Positions 52,902 to 61,628 of a stretch of DNA of 64,000 nt are shown here, piece by piece. The notes beneath the pieces were generated by a model that saw only the letters and a list, made by a program, of their open reading frames with translations, ran no database searches and had not been told where the DNA came from. Location: assembly GCA_943326015.2 (NCBI GenBank), contig CALPRQ020000013.1, positions 1 through 64,000 of the forward strand, read 5' to 3'. Position numbers and translations under genes: made by a program. The stretch is from Chitinophaga pinensis (GTDB lineage Bacteria; Pseudomonadota; Gammaproteobacteria; Burkholderiales; Burkholderiaceae_C). Within the stretch, counting starts at the first letter, position 1, and every line of letters begins with the position of its first letter.

Positions 52902-53804
52902 TCAGCGCTTGAGTTGGCGTGCCAGGAAGTCCAGCGTGCGCGACCAGGCCAGCTTTGCGGCTGCGTCGTCGTAGCGCGGCGTGGTGTCGTTGTGAAAGCC
53001 GTGCTGGGTGCCTGGGTAGCGGTACGCCTCGAAACGCGCGCCGGCGGCTTTCAGCGCGGCCTCGTAGGCCGGCCAGGCCGCGTTGATGCGCTCGTCCACA
53101 TCGGCAAAGTGAATCTGCAGCGGTGCGCGCACCCGCGCCGCGTCCTCTGCTGCTGGATGGTTGCCGTAGAAAGGCACCGCCGCCGAAAGCTGCGGCAGCT
53201 GTGCCGCCAGCCAGTGCGCAATGCCGCCACCCCAACAGAAACCCACCACGCCGAGCCGACCGTTCGAGTCGGGATGGCGCTGCAGCGCGTGGGCCGCAGC
53301 CAGCATGTCCTGCCGGGTCTTGTGCTGGTCGAGCTGGGCGAACAGGGCGCGCGCCTTGTCCTCGTCGCCGGGATAGCCGCCCAGCGGCGTGAGCGCGTCG
53401 GGTGCCAGCGCGAGATAGCCTTGCAGCGCCAGCCGCCGCGTCACGTCCTCGATATACGGGTTGAGTCCGCGGTTCTCGTGCACCACCAGCACCGCCGGCA
53501 GCGGTCCGCTGGCCTTGGCCGGCCGGCACAGATAGCCCGACAGGCGGCCGTGGCCCTCGGGCGAGTCGATGTTCACGGTTTCGCTGCGCAGTCCGGGATC
53601 GTTGGGTGCGATCTGCTGCGCGCGCGCGAAATCGGGGCTGAGCGCGGCGAGCAGTCCGGCCGCGCTCAGGCCGCCGACCGCGAAGCGCCGCGCGCGCTCC
53701 AGAAAGCCACGGCGGTCGATGTCGCCATGCACATAGGCATCGAACAGGATCAGCAGTTCCTGGTCGAAGTCGGCGGCGCTCAGGCGAGAGTCTGGCTGGT
53801 GCAT
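52902..53804 (-). CDS. Dienelactone hydrolase family protein, exported
   Basis: A 300-residue alpha/beta hydrolase. Residues 30-63 have the character of a twin-arginine signal (DRRGFLERARRFAVGGLSAA, ending FARAQ). The hydrolase core shows VLVVHENRGLNPYIED, the nucleophile elbow GFCWGG with Cys, DERINAAWPAYEAAL with the acidic residue, and QHGFHNDT with the catalytic His. This is the triad Cys-Asp-His of dienelactone hydrolase (carboxymethylenebutenolidase). The physiological substrate is unclear, since no aromatic-degradation genes are nearby. AGGAG precedes ATG 53804. The 146 bp to the next gene hold only its start region. Confidence 0.88.
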   Translation of the reverse strand: MHQPDSRLSAADFDQELLILFDAYVHGDIDRRGFLERARRFAVGGLSAAGLLAALSPDFARAQQIAPNDPGLRSETVNIDSPEGHGRLSGYLCRPAKASGPLPAVLVVHENRGLNPYIEDVTRRLALQGYLALAPDALTPLGGYPGDEDKARALFAQLDQHKTRQDMLAAAHALQRHPDSNGRLGVVGFCWGGGIAHWLAAQLPQLSAAVPFYGNHPAAEDAARVRAPLQIHFADVDERINAAWPAYEAALKAAGARFEAYRYPGTQHGFHNDTTPRYDDAAAKLAWSRTLDFLARQLKR

Positions 53805-53950
53805 GTGAGCTCCTGGCGGGATGATGGGTCTGCCAGCATGCCCGCTCGGGCGCTACTTGTCACTGCTGGGGAAATCACTGCCCAGCCTGGTGGCGAGTGT
53901 GACCGGCTTAAGATGCTTGCCGTTGAGTACCATCACGCAGGAGACACGCC

Positions 53951-54163
53951 ATGCCGGAAACCACCTTCGACATTCCCGCGCTGCAGACGCAGGATGACGC
54001 CGACGCCGTGATGTTCGAGCTGCAGGACCTGCCCTGTGTGGTACAGGCCGATGTCGATCTGGAGCAGCGCCAGGCCTGGGTCAGTCACAGCAACATGATC
54101 GAGCCGCAGGACATTGCGGCGGCGCTGGAGGAAGCCGGCTATCCCTGCGCCGGCTGGCGCTGA
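53951..54163 (+). CDS. HMA-fold-like small protein without CxxC
   Basis: The 70-residue protein has the length and strand-helix-strand pattern of a heavy-metal-associated (ferredoxin-like) domain (TFDIPALQTQDDADAVMFEL, VVQADVDLEQRQAWV, DIAAALEEAGYPC). The CxxC copper-binding motif expected after the first strand is missing: only one Cys (LPCVV) is in the middle and one at the end. It would therefore not be a normal copper chaperone. AGGAG upstream of ATG 53951 is a strong ribosome-binding site. It is convergent with the DHH gene, with one base between their ends. Function unknown. Confidence 0.75.
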   Translation: MPETTFDIPALQTQDDADAVMFELQDLPCVVQADVDLEQRQAWVSHSNMIEPQDIAAALEEAGYPCAGWR

Positions 54164-54164
54164 A

Positions 54165-55034
54165 TCAGGTCGCTTTCAGCGTACCCGCCAGGAAGTCGGC
54201 AAACTGGCTCATCGGCAGCCTGAAGGCGCTGGCCTGCGGGTGGCCGCCGCCGCCGAACTGCACCGCGATCTGCGAGACATCGAAGCTGCGCAGCGAGCGC
54301 AGGCTGACCTTGACGAACTGCGCGCTGTCGATCTTGAACACCACCGCAAAAGTGCCGGTGCGCAGGGCCAGGATGTTGCCGAGGTCGCTGGTGAACTCGC
54401 TCACCGCGTTGACCGCCAGCGTCTGGTGGCCGAGCAGCGTGAGCTCGAACGCGCCCTTGGCGGCGCTGGCGACCAGGCCCTCGAACTGGCGGCGCAGGGC
54501 GCGTCCCTGTTCCAGCAGTGCCGTCCGCACTACCGGGTCCTCGGCCTGCAGCCGCAGCGCGTGCCAGGCCTGGAAGTCGAACCCCAGCGTGTCGAGCACC
54601 GACAGCAACTCGCGGCTGTCCTCGAACTTCCAGTTCCAGAGGTCGCGGTCCTCGATGCGGGCGATCAGGTAGGGAATGGGCTGACCGGGGTGGAAATGCT
54701 CCCAGGCCAGTCGGGCACCCGACTTCTGCAGGTCGAACAGCAACGAGAACTTCGGGCCGCAGCTCAGGCAGCTCAGCTGGTCCTGTGCCGTCTTGTGGTG
54801 GTCCAGCAGCGTGATGGATTCGGCCTGCCCGCGCATTTGCTCCAGCACCTCGGGCGCGAAGGAGAAGTCGAGGATATGGACCTGGCGGCCGCTGACATCA
54901 GGCGCCGGATCGCCGTGCTTGCAGGGTAGGTAGTCAGCCTGGTCGCCGAGCGCGAGCCAGGCGGAGTAGGCGGCGCCGAAGCCGTCCGGGCAGTCGGCGT
55001 GGTAGAGGACGAGGTGAGGGCGGGAGGGGGTCAT
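54165..55034 (-). CDS. DHH/DHHA1-family phosphoesterase
   Basis: A 289-residue DHH phosphoesterase. N-terminal motif I is LYHADCPDGFGAAYSAWL (D for metal), motif II VHILDFSF, and motif III LLDHHKTA; the DHHA1 end is QFGGGGHPQASAF. This set defines nanoRNase/oligoribonuclease or cyclic-dinucleotide-type hydrolases (NrnA, GdpP, RecJ relatives). Size and the absence of extra domains fit NrnA/NrnB-like enzymes that trim short RNAs; pAp phosphatase activity is also possible. The downstream 134 bp (to the SRP RNA) contain no gene. The start ATG 55034 has no clear ribosome site. Confidence 0.85.
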   Translation of the reverse strand: MTPSRPHLVLYHADCPDGFGAAYSAWLALGDQADYLPCKHGDPAPDVSGRQVHILDFSFAPEVLEQMRGQAESITLLDHHKTAQDQLSCLSCGPKFSLLFDLQKSGARLAWEHFHPGQPIPYLIARIEDRDLWNWKFEDSRELLSVLDTLGFDFQAWHALRLQAEDPVVRTALLEQGRALRRQFEGLVASAAKGAFELTLLGHQTLAVNAVSEFTSDLGNILALRTGTFAVVFKIDSAQFVKVSLRSLRSFDVSQIAVQFGGGGHPQASAFRLPMSQFADFLAGTLKAT

Positions 55035-55168
55035 GTCGGGAAGATGGGCTGGGCTGGGCTAGTGACGCCAGTGCTCGTTCCCGTCGGGCCAGATGGCGCG
55101 ATCATGACCGGAAGCGAACGGACATCATGGGCATCAGTGCGATGTAGTCCGTTGGCTGAAATGAGGTT

Positions 55169-55262
55169 GACGAGCCTTGACCCCGGCACTGGCTCCGCAG
55201 TTAGGGCTGCTTGGTTCCCCACCTGACCCGGTTGGCCGCTTCCCCATGCGGGAAGGCCCGTC
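55169..55262 (-). ncRNA. ffs: Signal recognition particle 4.5S RNA
   Basis: On the minus strand the 5' GACGGGCCTT pairs with the 3' AAGGCTCGTC (ten pairs, one G-U). Between them is the conserved SRP domain IV: GGTCAGG, GGGAAC and AAGCAGCC. The 94-nt length matches bacterial short SRP RNAs that bind Ffh. A TACAAT lies 7 nt upstream of the 5' end. It lies upstream of dnaX, a frequent bacterial location, although here divergent from it. The exact ends are set only from the terminal stem. Confidence 0.9.
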
Positions 55263-55269
55263 GAGGCTG

Positions 55270-55275
55270 ATTGTA
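55270..55275 (-). promoter_or_regulatory. -10 element of ffs
   Basis: TACAAT (5/6) on the minus strand, 7 nt before the predicted first base of the SRP RNA. Confidence 0.6.
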
Positions 55276-55359
55276 ACCGCTCGCGGCCCGCTGCGTCGGA
55301 TGTCCGCGCTGAATTCGTGCTGGGCGTCTGCGTGCGGGCCAGCGGACTGTCCCAGACCT

Positions 55360-55365
55360 TAGAAT
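55360..55365 (+). promoter_or_regulatory. -10-like element of dnaX, candidate leaderless start
   Basis: TAGAAT (5/6) ends 7 nt before the dnaX ATG (55373), and no Shine-Dalgarno sequence is present. Confidence 0.45.
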
Positions 55366-55372
55366 CGCCGCC

Positions 55373-57265
55373 ATGTCTTATGTCGTCCTCGCCCGCAAGT
55401 ACCGCCCCCGGAATTTCTCCGAAATGGTGGGGCAGGAGCATGTGGTGCAGGCCCTGGGCAATGCGCTGACCACCCAGCGCCTGCACCACGCCTACCTGTT
55501 CACGGGCACGCGCGGGGTCGGCAAGACCACGGTCTCGCGCATCCTGGCCAAGTCGCTCAACTGCACCGGCCCGGACGGCTCGGGCGGCATCACGGCCCAG
55601 CCCTGCGGTGTCTGCGATGCCTGTCGCGACATCGACAGCGGCCGCTTCGTCGATTACACCGAGCTCGACGCCGCCTCCAACCGTGGCGTCGACGAGGTCC
55701 AGGCGCTGCTGGAGCAGGCGGTCTACAAGCCGGTGCAGGGGCGCTTCAAGGTCTTCATGATCGACGAAGTGCACATGCTGACCAACACCGCGTTCAACGC
55801 GATGCTGAAGACGCTGGAGGAGCCGCCCGAGTACCTCAAGTTCGTGCTGGCGACCACCGACCCGCAGAAGGTGCCGGTCACGGTGCTGAGCCGCTGCCTG
55901 CAGTTCAACCTGCGGCCGATGGCGCCCGAGACGGTGTTCGAGCATCTGGGCCAGGTGCTGGCGTCCGAAGGCGTGGCGTCCGAGCCGATGGCGCTGCGCC
56001 TGCTGGCGCGGGCCGCGCGCGGCTCGATGCGTGATGCGCTCTCGCTGACCGACCAGGCGATCGCCTTTGGCGGTGGTCAGCTGCAGGAAGCTGCCGTGCG
56101 CCAGATGCTGGGCGCGGTCGATCGTAGCCATGTGTTCGCGCTGATCGGCGCGCTGGCCGCTGGCGACGGCCGCACCGTGGTCGAGACGGTGGAGACGCTG
56201 CGCCTGAACGGCTACAGCGCGGCCTCGGCGCTCGAAGAGATGACTGGCGTGCTGCAGCGCATGGCGGTGGCGCAGCAGGTGCCGCAGGCTGTCTCGGCGT
56301 CGGATGATCCCGAAGCGGCCGAGACGCTGCGCCTCGCCCAGGCGCTGCCGGCCGACGAAACCCAGTTGCTCTACAGCCTGTGCCTGCATGGCCGTGGCGA
56401 ACTGGGCCTGGCGCCCGACGAATACGCCGCGCTGACCATGGTGCTGCTGCGACTGCTGGCCTTCAAGCCTGCGGGCACGGCTGAAAAAAAAACTCTGAAG
56501 CCGGCTGAGCCGGCTGCGACGGTGCCGGTCACGGCCGCGTCCGTACAGCCTCATGCTGCACCTCGCGTCGTCGTGCCAGCCCCGATGCCTGCCCCGGTGG
56601 TTGTACCGGCTGTCCGCCCCGCGCTTGCCGTCCCGCCTGTGCCCGCAGTGCCGGCCATGGCGGCCCCCATGCCTGCGCCGGACGATGGTTGGAGCAGCTC
56701 GTACGGATCCGATGTCGAGTTCGATGCCGAGGCCGAACGCGACGCCATGCTGAGCGCTGCTCCTGCATCTTTCGAGTCAGCGCCAGCCCAGCCTGCCAGC
56801 CTGGCGCCCGCCACCGAGGCCAGTCTCGCGTCGCAGCCGCAGCCGCAGCCTGAGCTACCGCAGGCTGTGCCGGCCGGGCAGGGCTCGGAAGCGGATTTCT
56901 GGTTCGACACCGTGATGGCGATGTCGGAGGCCGAGACCCTCATCGCTCTGGTGCGCGAGCTCGCCTTGCAGTCCGAGCTGGTCGCGCGCCAGGGCGATCA
57001 ATGGCTGCTGCGTTCGGCCAATGCTTCTCTGGTGCAGTCGGCCGCGCGCGACCGCTTGCAGGCCGCGCTGACACAGGCTGGTCATGCGGTGCGGCTGCGC
57101 ATCGAGATCGGTGAAACCGGCGACACGCCGGCACGCCGACTGGCCGCCGCCGCGGCCGAGCGCCAGCGCCTGGCCGATGCCACCATGATGCAAGATCCCT
57201 TCGTGCAGGCGATGCTGCGCGACTTTGGCGGCAAAATCGTGCCTGGCAGCATCAAATCGATCTGA
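55373..57265 (+). CDS. dnaX: DNA polymerase III tau/gamma subunit
   Basis: The 630-residue clamp-loader protein tau has Walker A GTRGVGKT, the zinc site CTGPDGSGGITAQPCGVCDAC, Walker B FMIDEVHM, the SRC sensor (LSRCLQF), domain III to about residue 370, then a Pro/Ala/Val-rich linker (about 375-500) and the C-terminal tau region (QSELVARQGDQWLL). A run of nine A at 56484-56492, followed by a hairpin, marks a frameshift site that would yield a gamma-type product of 378 residues (see separate entry). It begins a run dnaX-ybaB-recR, the standard order. The start is ATG 55373; the gene may be leaderless. Confidence 0.97.
   Translation: MSYVVLARKYRPRNFSEMVGQEHVVQALGNALTTQRLHHAYLFTGTRGVGKTTVSRILAKSLNCTGPDGSGGITAQPCGVCDACRDIDSGRFVDYTELDAASNRGVDEVQALLEQAVYKPVQGRFKVFMIDEVHMLTNTAFNAMLKTLEEPPEYLKFVLATTDPQKVPVTVLSRCLQFNLRPMAPETVFEHLGQVLASEGVASEPMALRLLARAARGSMRDALSLTDQAIAFGGGQLQEAAVRQMLGAVDRSHVFALIGALAAGDGRTVVETVETLRLNGYSAASALEEMTGVLQRMAVAQQVPQAVSASDDPEAAETLRLAQALPADETQLLYSLCLHGRGELGLAPDEYAALTMVLLRLLAFKPAGTAEKKTLKPAEPAATVPVTAASVQPHAAPRVVVPAPMPAPVVVPAVRPALAVPPVPAVPAMAAPMPAPDDGWSSSYGSDVEFDAEAERDAMLSAAPASFESAPAQPASLAPATEASLASQPQPQPELPQAVPAGQGSEADFWFDTVMAMSEAETLIALVRELALQSELVARQGDQWLLRSANASLVQSAARDRLQAALTQAGHAVRLRIEIGETGDTPARRLAAAAAERQRLADATMMQDPFVQAMLRDFGGKIVPGSIKSI
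56484..56515 (+). promoter_or_regulatory. Programmed frameshift signal in dnaX (A9 run plus hairpin)
   Basis: In-frame GAA AAA AAA ACT contains A9 (56484-56492). After a 6-nt spacer AGCCGGC (56499-56505) pairs with GCCGGCT (56509-56515), a perfect 7-bp stem with a TGA loop. A -1 slip reads AAC TCT GAA GCC GGC and stops at that TGA (56506-56508), giving 378 residues. A +1 shift stops at TGA 56496-56498. This mirrors E. coli (A AAA AAG) and Thermus (A9) dnaX. Confidence 0.8.
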
Positions 57266-57296
57266 TTCTCATTTTCAAAACATCTAAGGAAATCAC

Positions 57297-57629
57297 ATGT
57301 TCAACAAAGGACAACTCGTCGGCCTGATGAAGAAGGCCCAGACCATGCAGGAGGACCTCAAGCGCGCGCAGGACGAGCTCGGCAACATCGAGGTCAGCGG
57401 CGAGTCCGGCGCCGGCCTGGTCAAGGTCCTGATGACTTGCAAGCATGACGTCAAGCGCATCACGATCGATCCCAGCCTGCTGGCCGAGGACAAGGACATG
57501 CTGGAAGACCTGGTCGCCGCCGCCTTCAACGCGGCGGTGCGCAAGGCCGAGGAGACCAGCACCGAGAAGATGGGCAAGATCACGGCCGGCATGCCCAGCC
57601 TGCCCGGCGGTATGAAGTTCCCGTTCTGA
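57297..57629 (+). CDS. ybaB: YbaB/EbfC nucleoid-associated protein
   Basis: A 110-residue protein with the conserved [21 protein letters not shown] terminus and ITIDPSLL central strand, followed by [15 protein letters not shown]. YbaB forms dimers that bind DNA and compact the nucleoid; its placement between dnaX and recR suggests a link to replication and repair. TAAGGAA upstream of ATG 57297 is a good ribosome-binding site. It lies 31 bp after dnaX and 10 bp before recR. Length matches E. coli YbaB (109). Confidence 0.97.
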   Translation: MFNKGQLVGLMKKAQTMQEDLKRAQDELGNIEVSGESGAGLVKVLMTCKHDVKRITIDPSLLAEDKDMLEDLVAAAFNAAVRKAEETSTEKMGKITAGMPSLPGGMKFPF

Positions 57630-57639
57630 CCGGCTGACG

Positions 57640-58239
57640 GTGAGTCAGGCCGGGACCCTCGATGCCTTGGTGCGCGCCTTGCAGCGCCTGCCGGGGGTGG
57701 GCGTCAAGTCGGCCTCGCGCATGGCTTTCCATCTGCTGCAGCATGACCGCGACGGCGCGCTGCAGCTCGCCCACGCCTTGCAGCAGGCGGTCCAGGGGGT
57801 GCGCCACTGCGCGCTGTGCAATACCTTCACCGAGGATGAGGTCTGCCCGACCTGCCTGGACCCGCGCCGTGACGCGGCTCAGCTCTGCGTGGTCGAGACC
57901 CCGGCCGACCAGGCCGCGCTCGAGCGCACCGGGGCCTACCGCGGTCTCTACTTCGTGCTGATGGGCAAGATCAGCCCGCTCGACGGCGTCGGGGCGCACG
58001 ACATCGCGCTGCGCCGCCTGTTCGAGCGCGTGGCGCAGGAGCCGCCGCACGAGGTGCGCGAGCTGATCCTGGCGACCAACTTCACTGCCGAGGGTGAGGC
58101 GACCGCGCATCTGATCACGCAGGCGCTCAGGTCGCTGCAGGTCAAGGTCACGCGGCTGGCGCGCGGCGTGCCGATCGGCAGCGAACTGGAGTACGTGGAC
58201 CTGGGCACCATTGCCCACGCGCTGGCTGACCGGCGCTGA
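57640..58239 (+). CDS. recR: Recombination mediator RecR
   Basis: RecR works with RecF and RecO to load RecA at gaps. The 199-residue protein has the helix-hairpin-helix [17 protein letters not shown], the zinc finger C-x2-C-x8-C-x2-C (CALCNTF to CPTC) and the TOPRIM domain ([21 protein letters not shown], then [13 protein letters not shown]). The start is GTG 57640; no ATG is close by. It ends the dnaX-ybaB-recR run and converges with mltD after 38 bp. Confidence 0.97.
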   Translation: MSQAGTLDALVRALQRLPGVGVKSASRMAFHLLQHDRDGALQLAHALQQAVQGVRHCALCNTFTEDEVCPTCLDPRRDAAQLCVVETPADQAALERTGAYRGLYFVLMGKISPLDGVGAHDIALRRLFERVAQEPPHEVRELILATNFTAEGEATAHLITQALRSLQVKVTRLARGVPIGSELEYVDLGTIAHALADRR

Positions 58240-58277
58240 ATCGGCGCCGACTCCGGTTGCGGCGCCAGCGTCTGGCG

Positions 58278-59861
58278 TCAGCGCTTCTTGCTGGCCAGCG
58301 CGACCTTGATGTCGGCCGAGGACTTGGCCTTGCCGCGCGCCTTGCCTGCCGACGCCAGCTGGCGGCCCTTTTTGGCCGGGCTTGCCTTGCTGGCCACCGC
58401 TGCGCTGCGTTCTCCCGCTGCGGCTGCCACGGCCTCGCGCTTGGGCAGGTGCAGCACCAGCAGCTGGCCCGGCTTGAGTCTGGCCTTGGCGGACAGGTCG
58501 TTCCAGTCGGCGACCTTGTCGACACCGACCTTGTAGCGCTGCGCGAGCTTGACCAGCGTGTCGCCCTTGCGCGCCTTGACCTGGGTGCGTACCAGGATGA
58601 TCTCCTGCTTGAGCAGCAGCTGGCCATGGTCGGCCAGTTGTCCGGGCACGTCGAAGTCGAGCTTGCCGTTGCGCGGCACCAGCAGCGTCGAGCCGGCCTT
58701 CACCAGCATGCGCGGCGGAATCTGGTTGAGTTCGCGCAGTTCGTGCTCGTCGATCCCGTGCTGTGCGGCCGTTTGCGCCACGCTCATGTCGCGCGGCGCC
58801 CGCCAGGCGGTCCAGCTCGACAGCGCCCCGACATGCGAGGCCAGCCTGGCCTCGAACAGGGCCGCGTTGTCCCAGGGCAGCAGCACGCTGGGGTTGGCGG
58901 CGGCCATGAACATGGGCTTGTTGATCGACGGGTTGAGCTGGCGCAGGTCGCGCTCGCTCACGCCCGCGAGTTCGGCCACCTTGGCCACGTCGATGTCGCG
59001 CCGGATCGGCACCGCGTCGAAGAAGGGGTGGTTGCCGATGGCCGGCAGCCTGGCGCGGAAACGCTCCGGCCGGGCGACGATGTTCTTGATCGCCAGCAGC
59101 TTGGGGACATACTGGCGCGTTTCCTGCGGCAGGTTGATCTCGGCGTAAGAGGTGCCCAGGCCCTGCGCCTGATTGCGCTTGATGGCCTTGGCGACGTTGC
59201 CCTGGCCCCAGTTGTAGGCCGCCAGCGCCAGGTGCCAGTCCTTGAACTGGCGGTTCAGCCGCTCCAGGTAGTCGAGCGCGGCGCGGGTCGATGCCAGCAC
59301 GTCGCGCCGGTCGTCGCGGAACATGTTCTGCTTGAGGTCGAAGTCCTTGCCGGTGGCGGGCATGAACTGCCACATGCCGGCGGCACTCGCGCTCGAGACG
59401 GCCTGCGGGTTGAAGGCGCTCTCGACGAAGGGCAGCAGCGCGAGCTCGGTCGGCATGTTGCGCCGTTCGAGCTCCTCGACGATGTGGAACAGGTACTTGT
59501 TGCTGCGCGCGGTCATGCGCTCGATGTACTCGGGTCGGGCGGCATACCACTGTTCGCGCTCTTGCACCTGCTCGTTCTCGAGGTCCTGCATCGCGAAACC
59601 GCGCCGGATGCGCTCCCACAGGTCCTGCGGCACGGTCAGCGGCGTGACTGCGCGCAGCCCGAGGCTGGATTCGGTGCCGAGTTCGGACAAGGCCGGGTTG
59701 CCGCCGCGCCTGGCCTTGAGGACGTAGCGCGATTCGCCGGCCAGCGACTGCGGGGCGTTGTCGGCCTGGTCGTCGGTCCGGTCTTCGGGCTGAGGCAGGC
59801 TGGAGCAGGCGGACAGGAACAGGGCGCCCAGCACGGGCCACCAGAGTCGGTGTCGGATCAT
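58278..59861 (-). CDS. mltD: Membrane-bound lytic murein transglycosylase D (MltD-like)
   Basis: The 527-residue lipoprotein starts MIRHRLWWPVLGALFLSAC19, with lipobox LSAC for processing and attachment to the outer membrane. Residues about 110-260 are the SLT lysozyme-like domain with catalytic Glu in LLPFVESAFNPQAVSSASAA and GMWQFMPATG. C-terminal LysM repeats (ARKGDTLVKLAQRYKVGVDK, then LKPGQLLVLHLP, preceded by a weaker copy) bind peptidoglycan. The tail is Lys/Ala/Ser-rich, which is unusual in MltD and may bind polyanions. The start at 59861 was chosen for the signal; the open frame extends upstream without one. gloB lies 70 bp upstream on the same strand. Confidence 0.93.
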   Translation of the reverse strand: MIRHRLWWPVLGALFLSACSSLPQPEDRTDDQADNAPQSLAGESRYVLKARRGGNPALSELGTESSLGLRAVTPLTVPQDLWERIRRGFAMQDLENEQVQEREQWYAARPEYIERMTARSNKYLFHIVEELERRNMPTELALLPFVESAFNPQAVSSASAAGMWQFMPATGKDFDLKQNMFRDDRRDVLASTRAALDYLERLNRQFKDWHLALAAYNWGQGNVAKAIKRNQAQGLGTSYAEINLPQETRQYVPKLLAIKNIVARPERFRARLPAIGNHPFFDAVPIRRDIDVAKVAELAGVSERDLRQLNPSINKPMFMAAANPSVLLPWDNAALFEARLASHVGALSSWTAWRAPRDMSVAQTAAQHGIDEHELRELNQIPPRMLVKAGSTLLVPRNGKLDFDVPGQLADHGQLLLKQEIILVRTQVKARKGDTLVKLAQRYKVGVDKVADWNDLSAKARLKPGQLLVLHLPKREAVAAAAGERSAAVASKASPAKKGRQLASAGKARGKAKSSADIKVALASKKR

Positions 59862-59931
59862 CGGGTAATGGGGGGGAGGGCAAATAGGTATCAGACCGCG
59901 ATTATCGGTCAGGGTTCCGTTCTGCCCGATT

Positions 59932-60714
59932 TCAGCGGAAAGCGTTCTTCCATTCACGCAGCGCGGCGAAGCGCGCGATCTCGTCAACTGCCTGCGGGTC
60001 ATGCTGCGCTATTGCACGGATGACCGCAGGCTCACGGCTGCGCAGGAAGGGGTTGATGCGGCGTTCCTGCGCCAGGGTGCTGGGCAAGGTGGGCAGGCCG
60101 CGCTCGCGTAGGGCGCTGCAGTGCGCCAGGTGCTGCTCGACATCCGCGTTGCCAGGCTCGACTGCCTGTGCGAAGCGCAGGTTGGACAGCGTGTACTCAT
60201 GCGCGCAGCAGACCCGGGTCTCGTCGGGCAGCGCGGCCAGGCGGTCGAGCGAGGCCAGCATCTGCGCCGCTGTGCCTTCGAACAGGCGGCCGCAGCCGGC
60301 CGAGAACAGCGTGTCGCCGCAGAACAGCAGCGGCCCGCCCGGTGCTTGCGCTGCAAGGTAGGCGCCATGACCGGCGGTGTGGCCGGGTACCGAGAAAAAC
60401 TCGAATTCCAGCCCCAGCAGGGCCACGCGGTCGCCGTCGGCCAGCGCCTGGACCTGGCCGACCGAGGCCGGCAGGGTTTCTGCCGCCGGGGCGTAGACGG
60501 CCGCGCCGGTGGCCGCGCGCAACTCGGCCACGCCACCGGTATGGTCGGCATGGTGGTGCGTCAGCAGGATGGCCTGCAGCTGCAACTGATGCTGCGCAAG
60601 GAAGGCGAGCACGGGCGCAGCGTCGCCCGGATCGACCACGAGCGCCTGTGCGCCGTCGTGCAGCAGCCAGAGGTAGTTGTCCTGAAAGGCGGGGATGGGA
60701 TGGAGCTGGATCAT
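59932..60714 (-). CDS. gloB: Hydroxyacylglutathione hydrolase (glyoxalase II)
   Basis: GloB hydrolyses S-lactoylglutathione to lactate and glutathione in methylglyoxal detoxification. The 260-residue metallo-beta-lactamase-fold enzyme has [10 protein letters not shown] (binuclear metal site), the bridging-Asp loop in [21 protein letters not shown] and the glutathione-binding [14 protein letters not shown]. The C-terminal HAGH domain is complete to the end WKNAFR. ATG 60714 gives the canonical start [18 protein letters not shown]. mltD lies downstream. In many beta-proteobacteria gloB sits beside mltD or a methyltransferase. Confidence 0.97.
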   Translation of the reverse strand: MIQLHPIPAFQDNYLWLLHDGAQALVVDPGDAAPVLAFLAQHQLQLQAILLTHHHADHTGGVAELRAATGAAVYAPAAETLPASVGQVQALADGDRVALLGLEFEFFSVPGHTAGHGAYLAAQAPGGPLLFCGDTLFSAGCGRLFEGTAAQMLASLDRLAALPDETRVCCAHEYTLSNLRFAQAVEPGNADVEQHLAHCSALRERGLPTLPSTLAQERRINPFLRSREPAVIRAIAQHDPQAVDEIARFAALREWKNAFR

Positions 60715-60748
60715 GGCGGGATACTTGAGTGGAGGGCGTGGTGCTGAT

Positions 60749-61612
60749 TCAGGCGCCGAGCAGGTAGTCGAGCTCCTGCTGGCTGAAGCCGGCGCGCAGC
60801 CGGGCTTCCTGGTTGAAGGGCGGGCGCAGGGGCGGCGCCTGGTGCCGCTGTACCAGTTCGCCGTACAGCGTGACCGGGTCCAGCCCCTCGCGCTGGCACA
60901 GCCAGCGGTACCAGTGGTTGCCGATCTCGACATGGCCGACCTCGTCGCGCAGGATGATGTCGAGCAGCGCGACCGCCTGCAGTGCGTCGGGCGTGCCGAC
61001 CCGCCTGAGTTTGGCCTGGATCTGCGGCGTGGCGTCGAGGCCGCGCGCCTCCAGCGTGCGCGGCACCAGTGCCATGCGCGCGGTCACGTCGTGCGCCGTC
61101 CGTTCGCACATGGTCCAGAGTCCGTCGTGGCCGTCGAAGTCGCCGTAGTCCCAGTGCTGGCCCGCTTCGGGGTGCGGCATGGTCAGCAGGTGCTCGCGCA
61201 GCAGGCCGTAGTGGTAGGCCTCCTCGGCCGCGACGCGCAGCCAGTCGAGGTAGAACTGGCGCGGCATGCCGGCGAAGCGCCAGACCGCGTCGAGCGCGAG
61301 GTTGATCGCGTTGAACTCGATGTGGCAGATCGCATGGATCAGCGCGGCGCGGCCCTCGGGCGTGAACGGCGAGCGCTGCGCGACCTGCTTGGGCTGGACC
61401 AGGCACGGCAGCGCGGGCCGGCCGGGCAGGGTGATGCCGGCGGGCGGGACCAGCAGCACAGCGGGATTCAGCGGCGTTCGCTCGGCCGCAGCGTGCAGCG
61501 CGCAGGCCAGCTCACGCTTGCGCTCGATGTCGGGGCAGCACAGCGCGGCCAGGGCTTGCGCGCGCAGTTCGGTCGTTGCAAGACCTTGCGGTCCGGTTTG
61601 GGGAGTTTCCAT
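60749..61612 (-). CDS. DUF455 family ferritin-like protein
   Basis: A 287-residue helical protein assigned to the DUF455 (ferritin-like) family from [35 protein letters not shown] and [20 protein letters not shown]. These supply the E/H pairs (E-x-x-H-type: [21 protein letters not shown]) of a di-metal centre as in ferritin-like four-helix bundles. Function is not established; other members lie near tRNA or RNA metabolism enzymes. Start ATG 61612 was chosen from the -10 geometry; an in-frame ATG at 61630 would add six residues. It is divergent from the carbonic-anhydrase-like gene with 16 bp between the start codons. Confidence 0.85.
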   Translation of the reverse strand: METPQTGPQGLATTELRAQALAALCCPDIERKRELACALHAAAERTPLNPAVLLVPPAGITLPGRPALPCLVQPKQVAQRSPFTPEGRAALIHAICHIEFNAINLALDAVWRFAGMPRQFYLDWLRVAAEEAYHYGLLREHLLTMPHPEAGQHWDYGDFDGHDGLWTMCERTAHDVTARMALVPRTLEARGLDATPQIQAKLRRVGTPDALQAVALLDIILRDEVGHVEIGNHWYRWLCQREGLDPVTLYGELVQRHQAPPLRPPFNQEARLRAGFSQQELDYLLGA

Positions 61613-61615
61613 CCT

Positions 61616-61625
61616 TACAATTCTA
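61616..61625. promoter_or_regulatory. Overlapping divergent -10 elements
   Basis: TACAAT (61616-61621, plus) ends 7 nt before ATG 61629. On the minus strand TAGAAT (61625-61620) ends 7 nt before ATG 61612. The two hexamers share two base pairs, so only one polymerase could open this site at a time, and both mRNAs would be leaderless. Confidence 0.5.
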
Positions 61626-61628
61626 GAC

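Noticed and set aside
58240-58277. GGCGCC repeats between recR and mltD as bidirectional terminator
   Set aside because: No T-runs, and the self-complementary hexamer occurs often by chance at this GC content.
57580-59883. 767-codon minus-strand frame covering recR and mltD
   Set aside because: It runs through the mltD frame in another phase and across recR; both real genes have recognisable domains.
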